Part shown: positions 34,533 through 46,446 of the stretch, piece by piece
How positions within the stretch are numbered: the first letter of the stretch is position 1
Layout: each line of letters starts with the position of its first letter
Assembly: GCA_010909165.1 (NCBI GenBank)
Contig: VJWM01000324.1
Span: 1 to 64,000, forward strand
Reading direction: 5' to 3'
Origin: Anthoceros angustus
Taxonomy: Eukaryota; Streptophyta; Anthocerotopsida; Anthocerotales; Anthocerotaceae
DNA length: 64,000 nucleotides
Notes under the pieces: model-generated
Databases searched by the model: none
What the model was told of the DNA's origin: nothing
What the model saw: the letters and a program-made list of their open reading frames with translations, nothing else
Translations under genes and position numbers: made by a program

Positions 34533-35382
34533 GCCTTCCGATAAGTGTGAGACTCGCCACGGGCGGAGAAGGATCAGCTCCGGTAGCAAGTGCGGAAAGC
34601 AAGGGAAGCGGGGGAGGCAGGTGCTGAAGGAATGTGGCAAGTGTAGCAGGAGGTGCGGTGGAAAGAGGAGATGGAAGCGGAGGACGGCGAGGAGCTGTGG
34701 GTGGAGTTGGGAGGCCGCCATGGCGCTATAAGGGCAGGCAGTCAGGCAGGCAGGCAGGCAAGGCGCGGGAGGCGAGCTGTCCCCAGCGCGAAGCTGCTCG
34801 AGCAGGGGAAGAGAGCGCGGAACTTGCTGGCAGCCAGCTTGCACCTGCCAGGAAAGCCGCTCCAATCTCAGCTGTCATCAACGGTCACTTTTCATACGCT
34901 GTCCGCCTGTCCGGACACGGATGGCTTGCCTCCGTCACGATTCCCGACGTTTCTTTCACTCATAACAATCGCATCAAGATCAAATTGCCTGGCTGTCTGA
35001 ACATGTACCAATCGCATCGAAATCGAATTGCCTGGCTGTCTGAACATAACAGCTACCAGACAGTCAGAGACTCTCAATGCCATGGAAACTTCCAGGGGTA
35101 GTGACTACCTACTTAACATGGGCATTAGGTACTGATGAGAGACTTCAGTATGTCAGTTGTGAAGCGTGGGACTGCGGATCGTCGCTGCATATGGAGCTCA
35201 TTCAACTGTTCACTCTGGAGGGCGGTTCTAACCACCAAGAACAATCAGAACTCGTGGCAAAAATGGAGCCTCGCATGGTCACTGCAAGGAAGGAGGTGGG
35301 TGGGACGCGTGGCCGCACTCAAAGGTGTTGAGCTCTAGGAAGGTGAAACCAACGCAGGAAGCTGTATGCATACAGTAGAACC
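34533..35382. other. Intergenic with a 43-base tandem repeat
   Basis: Holds the upstream region of the EXORDIUM-like gene, a short GCAG run at about 34737-34760, and a 43-base direct repeat (copies starting 34967 and 35010). The rest to 35382 is the 3' flank of the coiled-coil gene. No gene seen. Confidence 0.5.
34967..35047. repeat. 43-base tandem repeat, two copies
   Basis: Each copy begins AATCGCATC and contains AATTGCCTGGCTGTCTGAAC. The copies differ at a few positions. Confidence 0.85.
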
Positions 35383-37464
35383 TCATTGAAGCTTCACTTT
35401 ATACTTGATGACGGTGTAACCGACGGCAAGGGCTGCTGCTCCTGAAACGACTGCAGCCGGATAGCAGATCTTGCTCCACCTCGACCTTCTCTGCAACACA
35501 GACTTCAAACCCTGGAGTTCGGTCATGACCTCCCAGGTCTTCTTCTCATTGCTGCCTGCTGCAGTCCTAGCCTTCTCCAACGAATCCGCGAGCTCCTCCA
35601 CCTTCTCCCTCCACATTCTCAGTTCCTCCTCCACCTTGTCTGCCGTTTCAGCGGACGAGCCGCTCATCCTCCGCAGTTCCAACTCTAAGGCCGCTTTCAC
35701 ACCTCTGAGGGTCTCCCGCTCCTTCAGATACTCAGTCAACTGATCTTCCACCTCAGTCAGAGTGTCCTTGGTGCTTGTCAAATCGCTCTGAGTGGCATCC
35801 AGGGAAGACTTGGTTGTCATGAGCTCGTCCTCCAGGGCCTCCTTCACCCCATGCAGAGTGCCAATTTCTCTCCTCAATGCCTCGCTGCTTTCTGCTTCCC
35901 TTTCTATTCTTCGGGTAGCCTTATCAGCCTCTGTGACGGCCGCAGAGAGCTCCTCCTCTAAGTCTCCAACTCTTTCTTCCAGATAGTGCACTCTAGCTTG
36001 CACCTCGTCATTATCTTTGCTCACTTGCTGCAGCTGCACTGACGTTTCTGCTAGCATGCCTTCCACCCTCTGCTTCTCTTGTTTCTCCCTCCCGAGGTCA
36101 TATTGCAGTGTATCACAGGACCTATTGGCTTCATCAAGGGCTTCCTCTGCAGCCTTGAGGTTATCTGACATTGCTGTCAGCTGGTCCTCCAGCTCCACTT
36201 TTAAGGCAATCATCCTTTTTGCCTCAGCCTCCGCATGACCCTGCTGGATCTGCAGATTCCCATGCTCCCTTGAGAGCTCCATGTGCAGGTGGTGTAGAGT
36301 ATCCACCTCTTCCTTGAGCTCAGTCACTATAGCCGTGGCATCGGCAAAGGCCTGCTCAGTTTCTCCAAGCCTGGTGGCCATTGTAGCCAACTGCTGCTCC
36401 GACTCCTGCAAAGCCTGCTCAAGTTGAGTCTTCTCCTTAGACAAAGCAAGGATCTGCTCTGAAAGTGAAGCATTCTCAGCTGCTAGTGCTTCTTGTGCCT
36501 CTTCAGAAGCAATCTTTTCCCTTAGGAGGTCCTTGTAGCGTACGGAGAATGCCTCGTTTTTTGCTTCCAAATCGTCTATAACACCTCTGAGTTCATCCAC
36601 TTCAGCAAGGTAGGTGGCGAACTTCTCTTCAGCATCCCTCCTTTCTCTCTCCAAGTCTCGCTGCTCCTGAATCAGCTCATTGTGCACTCTTCTCATCTGG
36701 TCAAGGTTGTTGGTGACCTGTGACACCTCCGTCTCCAAAGCCCGACGCTCCATGTCCAACTCTATCTTACTATGTTCCAGCTGATTCCTCTCCTCTAACA
36801 CGACCTTGTACTGACCACGAAGGCCCTCAAAAGCTTCTAACGCATCCTTAGTCTTGCTTTCGAAGACCCTATTCGTTTCCTCCAGAAATATTTTCTCAGT
36901 CAGCAATGCAGCAAGATCCTTTTGAAGACCCTCGATAAACTGTCTGGCCTCTGTAGCTTGCGTCTCAAGCTTCTGCCTCTCGTCAACAGACGATTGCAGT
37001 TCAAAATCCACCCTAGCTTTCTCATCCAACAGGTCCTTCTTCACAGATTCTAAAGTCCGCAGAGCATCTTGCGCCTTTACTGCCTGGTTGGCTCTCCCTA
37101 TTCTCAATTGCTCTTCCAAGGATTTCAAATTCTCATTAAGAGTTTCCTTGTCAGCCCTAAGTGCAGACACTTTCTGCACCAAGGTATTATTAAGCTCAAT
37201 CAGATTGGCAAGCCGCTCCTCATTTCCAGAGTTCTGAGACTGAGATCCTCGACTGCCTGAGAATGGAACTGCCTCAGATGAACTAGATTTGAAGTTAAAT
37301 CCATCATCATTACCGGAGTTGGCTATCCCAACATCATCTGCACTTGCTGACGGTGTATGATCTTCTCCTATGTAATCAACTCCATCGCCATTCCCAAAAT
37401 CAATGCCCCCTTGCAGACTCGGGTTGCGGGGAGGCGAGTGGACATAGTCCCCGTTGGACGTCAT
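35383..37464 (-). CDS. Long coiled-coil protein with C-terminal membrane anchor
   Basis: A single-exon coding region of 693 residues with the ATG at 37464. The frame runs 23 codons further upstream, but the MTSNGDYVHSPP start sits in a better context and gives a typical polar N-terminus. Residues 1 to about 90 are Gly/Ser/Asp-rich and disordered. From about residue 100 to 650 almost uninterrupted heptads rich in Glu, Leu, Lys and Gln predict one long coiled coil. A Ser/Ala break is followed by RRSRWSKICYPAAVVSGAAALAVGYTVI, a basic patch and one hydrophobic span (about 668-686) with a short basic tail KYKVKLQ, the layout of a tail-anchored membrane protein. Function is unknown. Plant proteins of this shape tether organelles or nuclear pores (WIT-like), but I see no specific WIT motif. 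It shares an upstream region with the divergent CAP-D3 gene. Confidence 0.85.
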   Translation of the reverse strand: MTSNGDYVHSPPRNPSLQGGIDFGNGDGVDYIGEDHTPSASADDVGIANSGNDDGFNFKSSSSEAVPFSGSRGSQSQNSGNEERLANLIELNNTLVQKVSALRADKETLNENLKSLEEQLRIGRANQAVKAQDALRTLESVKKDLLDEKARVDFELQSSVDERQKLETQATEARQFIEGLQKDLAALLTEKIFLEETNRVFESKTKDALEAFEGLRGQYKVVLEERNQLEHSKIELDMERRALETEVSQVTNNLDQMRRVHNELIQEQRDLERERRDAEEKFATYLAEVDELRGVIDDLEAKNEAFSVRYKDLLREKIASEEAQEALAAENASLSEQILALSKEKTQLEQALQESEQQLATMATRLGETEQAFADATAIVTELKEEVDTLHHLHMELSREHGNLQIQQGHAEAEAKRMIALKVELEDQLTAMSDNLKAAEEALDEANRSCDTLQYDLGREKQEKQRVEGMLAETSVQLQQVSKDNDEVQARVHYLEERVGDLEEELSAAVTEADKATRRIEREAESSEALRREIGTLHGVKEALEDELMTTKSSLDATQSDLTSTKDTLTEVEDQLTEYLKERETLRGVKAALELELRRMSGSSAETADKVEEELRMWREKVEELADSLEKARTAAGSNEKKTWEVMTELQGLKSVLQRRSRWSKICYPAAVVSGAAALAVGYTVIKYKVKLQ

Positions 37465-38467
37465 GAGCTCCCCTCTCGAGTCCAAGCTTGACCTCCACAG
37501 ATATGAATAACCTGTCCAGACCACCACCGGCACGGCACTGCAAGCAGGGTAGCACTCTCCATGTCAGCCCAGCACTTATTACTGGAATTCTCTTCCCTCA
37601 CACATGCAAAGCCAGATCAAAGCCAAACCTCACAATCTCCATACAAATACGTTACATCCACTCTTGGACAGGAGCTATCGTTGCACATTGTAACGCAACA
37701 AACACAGCGGATGCCAGCAACATTCAACCACCGGGGCAAATCAAATGAGACCTGAAACGCAGACCGCCGGATTCCAAAGCCCGAGTTCCTGAACTTGATC
37801 ACAAACCCGCCTCTGATGGCGGCGATCATCAGCCAGTCTTGCACCTCCTCTCCGCCGCTAAGGCGGCGTCAGAATCTGGTAGCCCTCGCCGATGAAATGA
37901 TCGGCAAGCAGTTACAGATTGTCCCACCGAGCGGCGCGGGTACCAAAGCTCAGCAGACAATCGGATATCGTTGCCAATAGCCCAGAGACCGGTGTTGTGA
38001 GGCGCTACGGCCTTCTCCGCCTTCAAATCACAACTGGAACGGATAGTTCTGTGGAATCCTGGCGAGCATTCTCGAATCGAGTGCCTGCATATTAAATGCA
38101 AGCAACAATCCCGGGGGGAAGTGAAGGGCAGTGTGATGGCGAACTTTGCAACCCTAAACTAGACCGAAGCTAACAAGCTAACAACAACGTTAGCCGATTA
38201 AGTTTATCATGTTTTTGCTTCCATTTACCTTTCTTTTCAACTCCCGCGTTCCGGTATTTTGAATTTCTCAGCCTCTTGCTTGCACGCTCCGTAGGCCAAA
38301 GCTCCAGGGGCCAAGTTCGAGCCTTCGGAAAGCTGGATTATACTCCTGGATTTGGGTTTCTGTGAGAATGGTCCTGGATGTGAGACAGAAATGCAGAGTG
38401 GCAGCAGACGGAAGCTGTTGCAGGAGAATTTCTGGGTGCAGTCTTGAGTCGTTGTAAGGCAGTTCAC
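37465..38467. promoter_or_regulatory. Shared upstream region of two divergent genes
   Basis: About 1 kb separates the minus-strand coiled-coil gene start (37464) from the plus-strand CAP-D3 start (38468). No other gene is visible. A head-to-head arrangement suggests two promoters back to back or a bidirectional one. No clear TATA box was recognised. Confidence 0.5.
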
Positions 38468-41400
38468 ATGGGTATGGAGGACGATGGGTTGGCAGCGCAT
38501 GTCTGCTCCTTGATAGAAGCTGGGGCCAGAGAGTGCGAGAGCCTCTCTAGCGGGGATGGGGGTTCGTGCAGTAGTGCTTCTGGAGGGTCGCTTCCCGAAG
38601 GCCTGCTGTCGGAATTGCACAAGCTGTTTGCCGAGGCGCACTCTGGGGGGGAGAGGTCTAATTTGGATTCTGGGTTTTGGAACGAGCTTGCTGAGAGGCG
38701 AGTGTCGTTGGCAGCCTTTGTGGGAGGGCTGTCGCGGAGTATGGAGGAGAGTGGCACCGGTGGGCTCAAGGCTGCAGCTGTTTACCTTGGTCTGATGCTC
38801 GTAAAAGATTGTCCTCTCTACAGCCTGTTTAATCCGCTGGCATTCCATGTTATGACCCAGTGCGTCCGCAGCTGCTGCAATCCCAGTAGAGCCGTGCAGG
38901 AGAGCAAGGCGCCGCAGGGGAAGGTGAAGGTGAAGGGGAAGGGGAAGAAAGGGAAGCGAGGCCGTGGGCTGGAGTCTTCCAGGGATAGTGCAGGTTGCGA
39001 AACGGAGGTGGACGAGGCTTCGCCCAGTCAGGAGCAGGCGTCGCAGGGAGATGAGCAGGAGCAGTCTCAAGGCAGAAAGGAGGTTGCCAGTGTGCAGGAT
39101 CTTGTACTATTTCTGGGGGCTTTGCAGAACGTGTTGCACAGTTTGCATTTGAAGGAGCATCCGGACACGTTGAAGATTGTGGTGGAGCTTGTCGTCGATT
39201 TGCCACTCCTTGTAGCCGACTTGGAAGAAGATGAGGAGAGTGGTGCATCTCGGGGAGGAGGCAAGGTTCGAAGGATGGCTAAGGCAGGCTCCACGTCTGT
39301 TTTGATCATGTCTTTCAGTGTTCTACGAGGCCTCCTGGATGCTTCTCATGGAGATGTGATGGATACAGCGGTTATGGTCCTGCGAGCTCTCACGCCTAGC
39401 ATACTTTGTACTCAAGCAGCAGGAACCGCGTATCAGAAAGGGAAAATTCGAGCAGCAGCTCTTGAGTTCGTGTCTGCTGAGCTTGCGTCCAACAGAGATG
39501 TTCGAGAAGCAGTTGTGGCTGTTACAAGATATCTCTGTCTTAAAGCCCCAGAGAAAGTCGAAGCACGTAGCCTGGCCGTGGAGGCTGTGGTGATGATTGT
39601 GAAGAGCTTGGGGCCCTCGGAATGGGGGCGTTTAGGAAAGTTTGTAGCAAAGCTTTCAAGGGGAAAGCCTCGTCACCGGCTTCTTGCTGTAGATGTTGCG
39701 GTTGCCCTGTTCGAAAAGCTGCCCGATCCTTTTGAGAGAGATGTAGAAGCATATGTCACTAGCCCCAGAACAGGCTCGACTTCTCAGGGCGCTGAAGACA
39801 AGGCAGAAAGCAAGCATTTGGCATCTCCCGACAAAGGTGAAGATGGTGAAGCCGTAGGCTCAACAGTGAATCACTCTTGGGGAGTCTTTTGCGTAGAGGC
39901 TATACTGCATCGATGCTCTGACAAAGTCCCCACTATCCGTGCCAGGGCTTTGGGAAATCTGGGCCAGGTGGTTGAGCTTCTGTCCGGGAAAATCAGATGT
40001 CGAGGACACCTGCAGACTTTGCTGGGTTTTGTCAATTCACCGGCAGCACATACTGGGTGCCCTGCACGGACAGATGATGCTGTGGACAACTGTGAAACGC
40101 CTATGCTCCTTGACCACACACCTGATGTGGACGAATGTGGCCCCTCAGCAACCCCTTTGACTCCAGGGGCAGGACATGGGGACTTGGGATCTCTTCTTCG
40201 AAGAAGATCCCTTGATGAGAAGGCAGGTGTTCGGAAAGCAGCTCTTTTTCTGATGAAAAAGACCGCTGCTCTGTCTGGAAAGCCTCCCGATGAGGCTACT
40301 CTGCAAGCCATGGGAGCGGCCTGTGCTGATCCCCTGGTCACTATCAGGAAGGCCGCTCTTTCTGCCCTTACAGAGGTAACTACTTATGGCGTTCACCTTT
40401 CAGGATTGTGCTCACCTTCAGGTCAGCTCTATTATGAATTGACTCTCCACCTATGGAACATGCGCAGGTGTTGAGGAAATTTCCGGGAGATCAAAAGGTG
40501 ATCCTGGAATGGCTGCAATCTGCTTTGCCTTTGGCACTGGATAACGAAACGTCCATACAGGATGAATGCCTGGATATGTTTCAGGAGATCGTCCTTGATA
40601 GAATTGCTACAATTTCGGCCATTAAGCTCGCAAGTCTGAATGTTCGTCTGCAACGGACAAGGGGTAAGAGGAAGGGTCAAGGACCTAGCATTGATGAGCA
40701 GCATCAAGACTTTCAAGAAATATTGCCTCCTGGGATTCTCGATACTCTGAAAGGGATGGCGGATGGAGGGGCTGTAGCTTCCTGTGTGAAGCAAATCTGC
40801 ACCGGTCTAGGCAAGAGGAACCGTGTAAGACCTGGTGTAGCGTTAGCCTTACAGAACATTATTAATGCCTCTTGTTCAAAACCCTCCAGGAGGAGGAGGT
40901 ATGATGCAGCACCTGAAGGAGCCTGGATGCTCTTGGCTGAAGTGTCTGCCTTTGTCCCAAAAGCTGTGGGTTGGGACTTTCTGCGGACCCATTGGCAGCT
41001 GCTGGAAAAGCAAGACAGGTCGAAAAGAATTCCTGGAGTTCAGGAGGCCATGAGCACACCGTACTCATGCTCTAAGCCACAAACCCCTGGGCTGGGTGAA
41101 GAACAGAACGGGAACAATTTTGTGTCTGCAGCTTGGGCTGCTGACAGGGTGCATCTTCTGCAGACTATATCAAACATAGCTTTGGAACTTCCATCAGAAG
41201 CTGTCTATGATCTAGCCTCAGAGTTGCTTTCACATCTGGAGGCCTTCAACATGCATCCTGCAGAGGTATGATCTCGTTTCATTCTTTTAATCTCTGTGAC
41301 GTATTTGCAGAATTTGCACAAGACTCGAAGAATTTGGTGCCAAACGCTGCTAAGATAACCCCCTCCTGTCCAGGTTGCAGCACATGTCAAGGCACTAGCT

Positions 41401-44400
41401 ACTCTCTGCAGACGAAAAGCTGACATTCAGGAGCAGGGTGATGAGCTTGTTTCTGTGTGGGTGAAGACAATCTTGAGAAAAGCTGGGGACATTCTGCAGG
41501 CTTACATTTCCAAGTCGAGCTTGCAAGATGAAGAGAACCTGGACCATGTGGACACGTTTACCACACCAAAACCCAGGAGTAACAGGAAAACAAAGTCTCG
41601 GGTTCCGAGCTTGCCTAAAGGATCTGCCAAAAGTACAAGAAATGAGAAGCACCTTGTTTCACCCACTGAGGACTGCTTGCCAGTACCTACATCTCAGCTT
41701 GTGACAGTCGTATTCACCATCGGAGCTGCAGTTCTGGTATGCCCATCAGAAAAGCCAGGACACATTGTAACCCTATTACAGGCCTTGGTTGCCCCTCAAA
41801 AGGTAACACCAGTTTTAGGCCCACAACAAGTGGACGAGGATGGGAGCTCCTTTGTGATGGGAGTAGCTCCTGAAGTCACCGTTCAGGTGTGGATCACCCT
41901 TGGGAAGCTATGTCTTGCTGACAACAATCTCGCCAAGCGTTGTATTCCCCTGTTCATTCAGGTAAGTTTGGAGCTTTACGATATGTTTCTGACATTTATT
42001 CTTGGGCTTGTGAGTTTGGTGGTACATGTGAAGAGGTTCAGAGCACGAGACTGACTGACAGGTGCCACATTAACAGGAGCTCGACCGTAGCAAGTCAGCT
42101 GCGATTCGTAACAATATAATGATTGCTATGACGGACTTTTGTGTCCGCTATACTGCTTTGGTTGACGGGTAAGTCAGCTTTGTGCATGCCGACTAGCTTT
42201 TCAAATCCTTGAAGTATGTATGCTGATGATCTTTGGCCTGATTGGTGTATCTTGTGGTTCATTTTGCCAGATACATTCACAAGTTGACAAAATCCTTGCA
42301 GGATCCTTGTGAGCTGGTTCGGAGACAGACATTTGTGCTTCTGGCAAGACTGCTGCAGGTATGCAAGCTTTGACAACACAATGTCTAGCAGAGAGCTGGT
42401 CTGTCCCCCGGAAAGCAGTAAGAGTCATGTCGTCAATGCTTTTATGATATTTTCAGCTCAGCATGGTAAGGTTGGACCCTCTGGATTTGCAGAGAGATTA
42501 CGTGAAATGGCGAGGGATGATCTTTCATCGTTTTCTTCTGGCCTTGGTTGATGATTCTACCAGAATATGCCAGCTTGCAAACTTTCTGATTGGGACCATT
42601 CTTAAAGGTGAGACAAATCTTCAAACAAACCCGCCTGCACCTTCGAGCTTTGCATATCTCCGTCTCTCAATCTCTGAAAGTCAAATTCTAACATCTGTCT
42701 TTTGGTTTTGCGGTCCGAAACACAGTAAAAGCCCCTCTTCTTGCCTACAACAGCTTTGTCGAGACCATCTTCGTTCTGAATGACTGTCAAGGCCACTCAG
42801 GATACAGCAGTGCACTGCGAAGCTCAGAAAGTGAGCGCAGGCTTTTCTCCCTAAGGTGTGAGAAGATCCTTAACCCGCTCCCCTAATGCTGTGATGTTAT
42901 GAGTGATAATCATAGCTTGATAGTCAGAGCAATCGTGTGAAGACTCGATCCTTTGTGACTTTGTGCAGAGGGAATGGCGATCCGATGGTCACGAAGAGGA
43001 TGCATATCTACAATTCCCTACTACAGCAGATGGGTCCCGAGCATCTCCTGGCCACTTCAGCGAAGCTATACGCCGAAATTCTAGCCGCAGCAGTCGATGG
43101 TCTACTCGACATTAACGATCCTTCTGCTCAATGCGTGCTTGAGGTACTTCGTGTTACATATATGCTGAATCGGTAGGAGTCGGGGAAGTGTTGTGAGTCT
43201 GGGAAATGTAACGATTTCCTGGCTGACAAGACGGTTTTATCTCGTTTCCATGGAATGCTCCTAGGATGCCTTGAAAGTACTGGCGTCGAAGGAGATGCAT
43301 ATCACAAACAAGGGTAATGCTGCAGCAAACGACGGCCTGGATGTGGAGGAAGAAAATGGCCATGCAGCTGCTGTGGCTGCGGTGAAGGGGCGCGTAGTGA
43401 CTCAGCTCATGAAGAAGAACCTTGTGCAGAATGCCATCCCCATCTTTATCGAGCTCAAAAGGTCAGCACACTTTCCTGCCTTGCGGTTCTGCTTGCCACG
43501 CTTTCAAGTACCGCTCGCTCACTGTCTGACGTCATACTTGGCGCAGGATGCTGGAAAGCAGGAACAGCCCTCTGGTAGGAATGCTGATGGAGTGCCTCCG
43601 GGTGCTGCTCAAAGACTACAAGAACGAGATCGAAGAAATCTTGGTTGCAGACAAGCAGCTTCAGAAAGAGATCATGTACGACATCCAGAAGTATGAAGCA
43701 GCGAAAGCTCGTGGAAGAGTAGCAGTGGCTGCTGCAGAGATTTCCAGAACAGCAGCCGCGCCAGGGCACGCAACGCCATCTGGCACACAAATGGCGCGTG
43801 TGACTGAGCCTGGACGCGTCGAGGAAAGAGCACCTCCAGGTGAAGCGGCCGCACTGAGCCCTGCGAGCGTCAGGAGACCTCGCGGAGGAGAGACAACTCC
43901 AAGCCGGGTCGGAATCAGGGACAGGGAGAAGGAAAACGGTGGTGCATCCAACCGAAATGTCCATGGCGAGTGTTCAAGGGTATTGCGCAGCTCCACAGCG
44001 AAGAAAAGGGCGGCCAGTGCAGGTCCTGCAGCTCCATCCCCTCGCGTCACTTGGTTGGACCAAACGTCTGGGTACTCAAGGCCAGAGTATCCATCAACAC
44101 GGCCGGAACCTTCAGGGCTCCTGGACAGGACACCTAATCCGCGCATGGGACGCCCGCCTGTGACTCCGAGCCCGTGCATCCGGGCTCCTGGCATTCCCTC
44201 AGCAAGCAGGCCTCCGACTCCGGCGTCTCATCTCGTGGGGGCCGTAGCAGACGTGGCTGCTGCGGCCACGGCGGCGGCCGTGCTCAAGGAGGTGAACGGC
44301 AAATCTTCCACCCCCTTGAAGTCCATGTCCATTCCCAGAATGAAGCTTGCCACTCCTGTTACTAGGCAGGATGAACTTGCACACACTCCCTCGGCCAGAG

Positions 44401-44537
44401 GGCAGGAGAACCTGCCATCACTGGGGGACATGGATACCCTGGAAGCTGGCCAGCCAAGGGGTTCCCCAACTTTTGTAGCGAGGTCTCAAGCACCATCTGG
44501 TTCCAGGAGGCGGACAAGGTCGCACAACAACGGGTAA
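38468..44537 (+). CDS. CAP-D3: Condensin-II complex subunit D3 (CAP-D3 / NCAPD3)
   Basis: Ten exons join in one frame: 38468-40375, 40468-41265, 41374-41961, 42077-42168, 42271-42358, 42457-42607, 42726-42855, 42969-43143, 43265-43461 and 43547-44537, giving 1705 residues. All introns are GT-AG and 79-113 bases long. The order of HEAT-repeat words matches NCAPD3: KDCPLYSLFNPL, a C-rich turn, VRKAALSALTEV, DNETSIQDECLDMFQEIVLD, the core block RDYVKWRGMIFHRFLLALVD, VKAPLLAYNSFVETIFVLNDC, and the C-terminal IPIFIELKRMLE followed by SPLVGMLMECLRVLLKDYKNEIEEILVADKQL. The last about 250 residues are Ser/Pro/Arg-rich and disordered, a likely target for cell-cycle kinases. Condensin II acts in the nucleus to compact chromosomes. 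The length exceeds typical plant D3 (about 1300), mainly through the disordered tail and linkers. ATG 38474 is an alternative start. Confidence 0.94.
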
Positions 44538-44730
44538 CCCTCTGCGCTGAACGCCATCATGCCTCTCCTTCTAAGCCACATGTAGATTATTGACTCCCCT
44601 GCTAACACATTTCAAACACCCTATGCACTACTAGAGAGGCTTCCCATCGGTTGTAACATAGCGCTGTCGTCGGAGGATTCAGGATTATGTACTGTTATCC
44701 GTTATTATTATTAATCCGTTACACAAACCA

Positions 44731-45468
44731 CTACCTTCTGGGCAAGGATCCCATGAAGGCAATGTAGGATGATTCTAGGTCAAAGGCTAGCTCCCGGGAT
44801 TGTCGCTCACTCAACTCATCTGAGGCCTGCATCTTGTTCAGACTGCAAATCCAATCCCTTCCCTCCTTGGAAGTCCGGGGATAAATGATGGACTCGATTG
44901 AGCGCTGTTAGTAGATCCATCAGTATAGGCTGGACTTGGTCCGCAGCAACCATGTTCAGCTTCACCGCATCCATGGCTGTGATGAATTGCTCCACGCACT
45001 GAGCGACAGCCACGGCCGTAGACGAGCCATCCGATGTTGCTCCCTTGTGCTCAACAGTGGCAGGAAGTCCAGACACGAGAAGGCGATTCACTGCGGCAGG
45101 GCACCGCATCTCATACCTGCAGGTCTCACAGCCAATTCAACTTGTCAGAAACGCACTGGACCCTGGACGAGGATATCCCATTACCCTAATTCGCGAACAG
45201 AGCATCACCAACACGATAACGGATTGGGCTTTCACTTTTTCATGAAATTTTGGACGTCGGGGACGGTGTTGCTGAGGGTGGCATTTAGAGCTCGGAATTG
45301 AGATATGAGCTTGTTGCATTCTGGCTCGTATTCCTGGTCGCTGATGAGATCCCTCACATACGCCAATTCTAACTTTTCGGTGGTGGTGATGATGGCAAAC
45401 AGGTCAGCCAAGTTTTCATACATGTCTCTCTCTCGTTCGTCCTCCCACAAGCTAACCGGCTCGGCCAT
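44731..45468 (-). CDS. VPS28: ESCRT-I subunit VPS28, with one apparent frameshift
   Basis: Exon 1 is 45468-45236 and exon 2 is 45116-44731, joined across a 119-base GT-AG intron in the middle of the KKYEMRCP motif. Exon 1 encodes LWEDERERDMYENLADLFAI and AYVRDLISDQEYEPECNKLI, the VPS28 N-terminal core that binds VPS23 and VPS37. Exon 2 encodes RLLVSGLPATVEHK and FITAMDAVKLNMVAADQV, then the C-terminal four-helix domain DELSERQSRELAFDLESSY ending at SLPRR. Within exon 2 the frame must shift by one base in the G/A-rich run at about 44854-44868 to connect SPDFQG with the next family segment, WICSLNKMQ. Without the extra base the two exons give 205 residues, the normal family length. VPS28 sorts ubiquitinated cargo at endosomes. 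The break is a real mutation or a sequencing error. Confidence 0.9.
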
Positions 45469-45844
45469 CCTTGTTTGTTGATGCTATCGGCAAATTCAGT
45501 TGCAGCCTGGAAGACATACTAGGTTACATATGTAGGAGGTACTCGTGACTGTCTAGAAGTAGAAATTGCTACACAAAGTCTCCGAGATACACAGCAAGTT
45601 GGTGCCAGTCTAGCCAAGCACACAGGTGTAAGTATGTATCTTTAGAGCCTATCTCACAAAGGGCTAGTTTTCGTTATGACCTGCCCCGGCTGTAGAAATG
45701 GAGCACGTGGGCGAAGGCAACGTGCGAGCGGCGTTCCAAGTTGCGCGGTCGGCATGGCAACCTGCAGGGCCAAGAGGAGGGTAGCAGCGGTACAAATCCG
45801 CGAGCTCCAAGATGCTGGGAAGGAATCCGCCTCCCGAGCCGCAC
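45469..45844. other. Intergenic
   Basis: Upstream flank of VPS28 and of the broken secreted-protein gene, a divergent arrangement. No other gene seen. Confidence 0.4.
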
Positions 45845-46446
45845 AATGGCCGGCAAGCTCATCCCCGGCTTGTTCGAGTCGATGCTCTGCTTGCTCCTCG
45901 ACCTGCGAGCGGCAGCAGGCAGCAATGGCAACGGAAACGGGAACGGGGCAGAAACGGGAACGGGAACGGGAACGGAAACGGAAACGGAAACGGAAACGGA
46001 AACGGCAATGGCAGCGGCGATGGTGGGAGAAACAACGGCTATGACTTGAAGTGGTCGGGGAACGCGCCGGCCCTGGCCGCGCTGCAGTCCACCCCGGAGG
46101 ACATGATCTACGGCAACGAGACGTGGGGCTTACTCTTCGCCGTCACCGACGTGGGCGCCATCCCGCCCTCCTCGAGGCTACTTGGTGGTGGTCTTCGACA
46201 TCCCAGCCCAGCACAGCAGCACGGTGGATTTTGTGCGCTCTGACATCGTTGATGACGTGAATGGAATCATCGACAGCTCTGCGTTCTCCGGTATGTGCTT
46301 CGACACCAACTCGTGCAGCTTGCCTTGCTCGATCTCGGCCGAACAGCTCTATCTGAACCGGGTGACAATATTGCTTTGTGAGCACAGGAGTGCAGCGGTG
46401 GGTCGTGGGAGGCCATTCTCAAGGAGCCATCGCCACCACTGTGTAC
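45845..46446 (+). pseudogene. Broken gene for a putative secreted protein with Asn-Gly repeat, cut by copia
   Basis: The ATG at 45845 opens a possible signal peptide (MAGKLIPGLFESMLCLLLDL) followed by Asn-Gly repeats encoded by GGAAAC and GGGAAC hexamers (about 45930-46015). The coding signal then moves to another frame with LKWSGNAPALAALQSTPEDM and GNETWGLLFAVTDVGAIPP. One base further on, at about 46178, it changes frame again to YLVVVFDIPAQHSSTVDFVRS and MCFDTNSCSLPC. So at least two single-base breaks occur. The 3' end is lost where copia sequence begins near 46446. I do not recognise the domain. It looks like a real gene that has decayed or has been mis-sequenced. Confidence 0.5.
45926..46015 (+). 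repeat. GGAAAC/GGGAAC hexamer array
   Basis: Tandem hexamers encoding Asn-Gly in one frame and Glu-Thr or Gly-Thr in another. The frame switch of the surrounding gene falls within this array, as expected from slippage. Confidence 0.85.
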
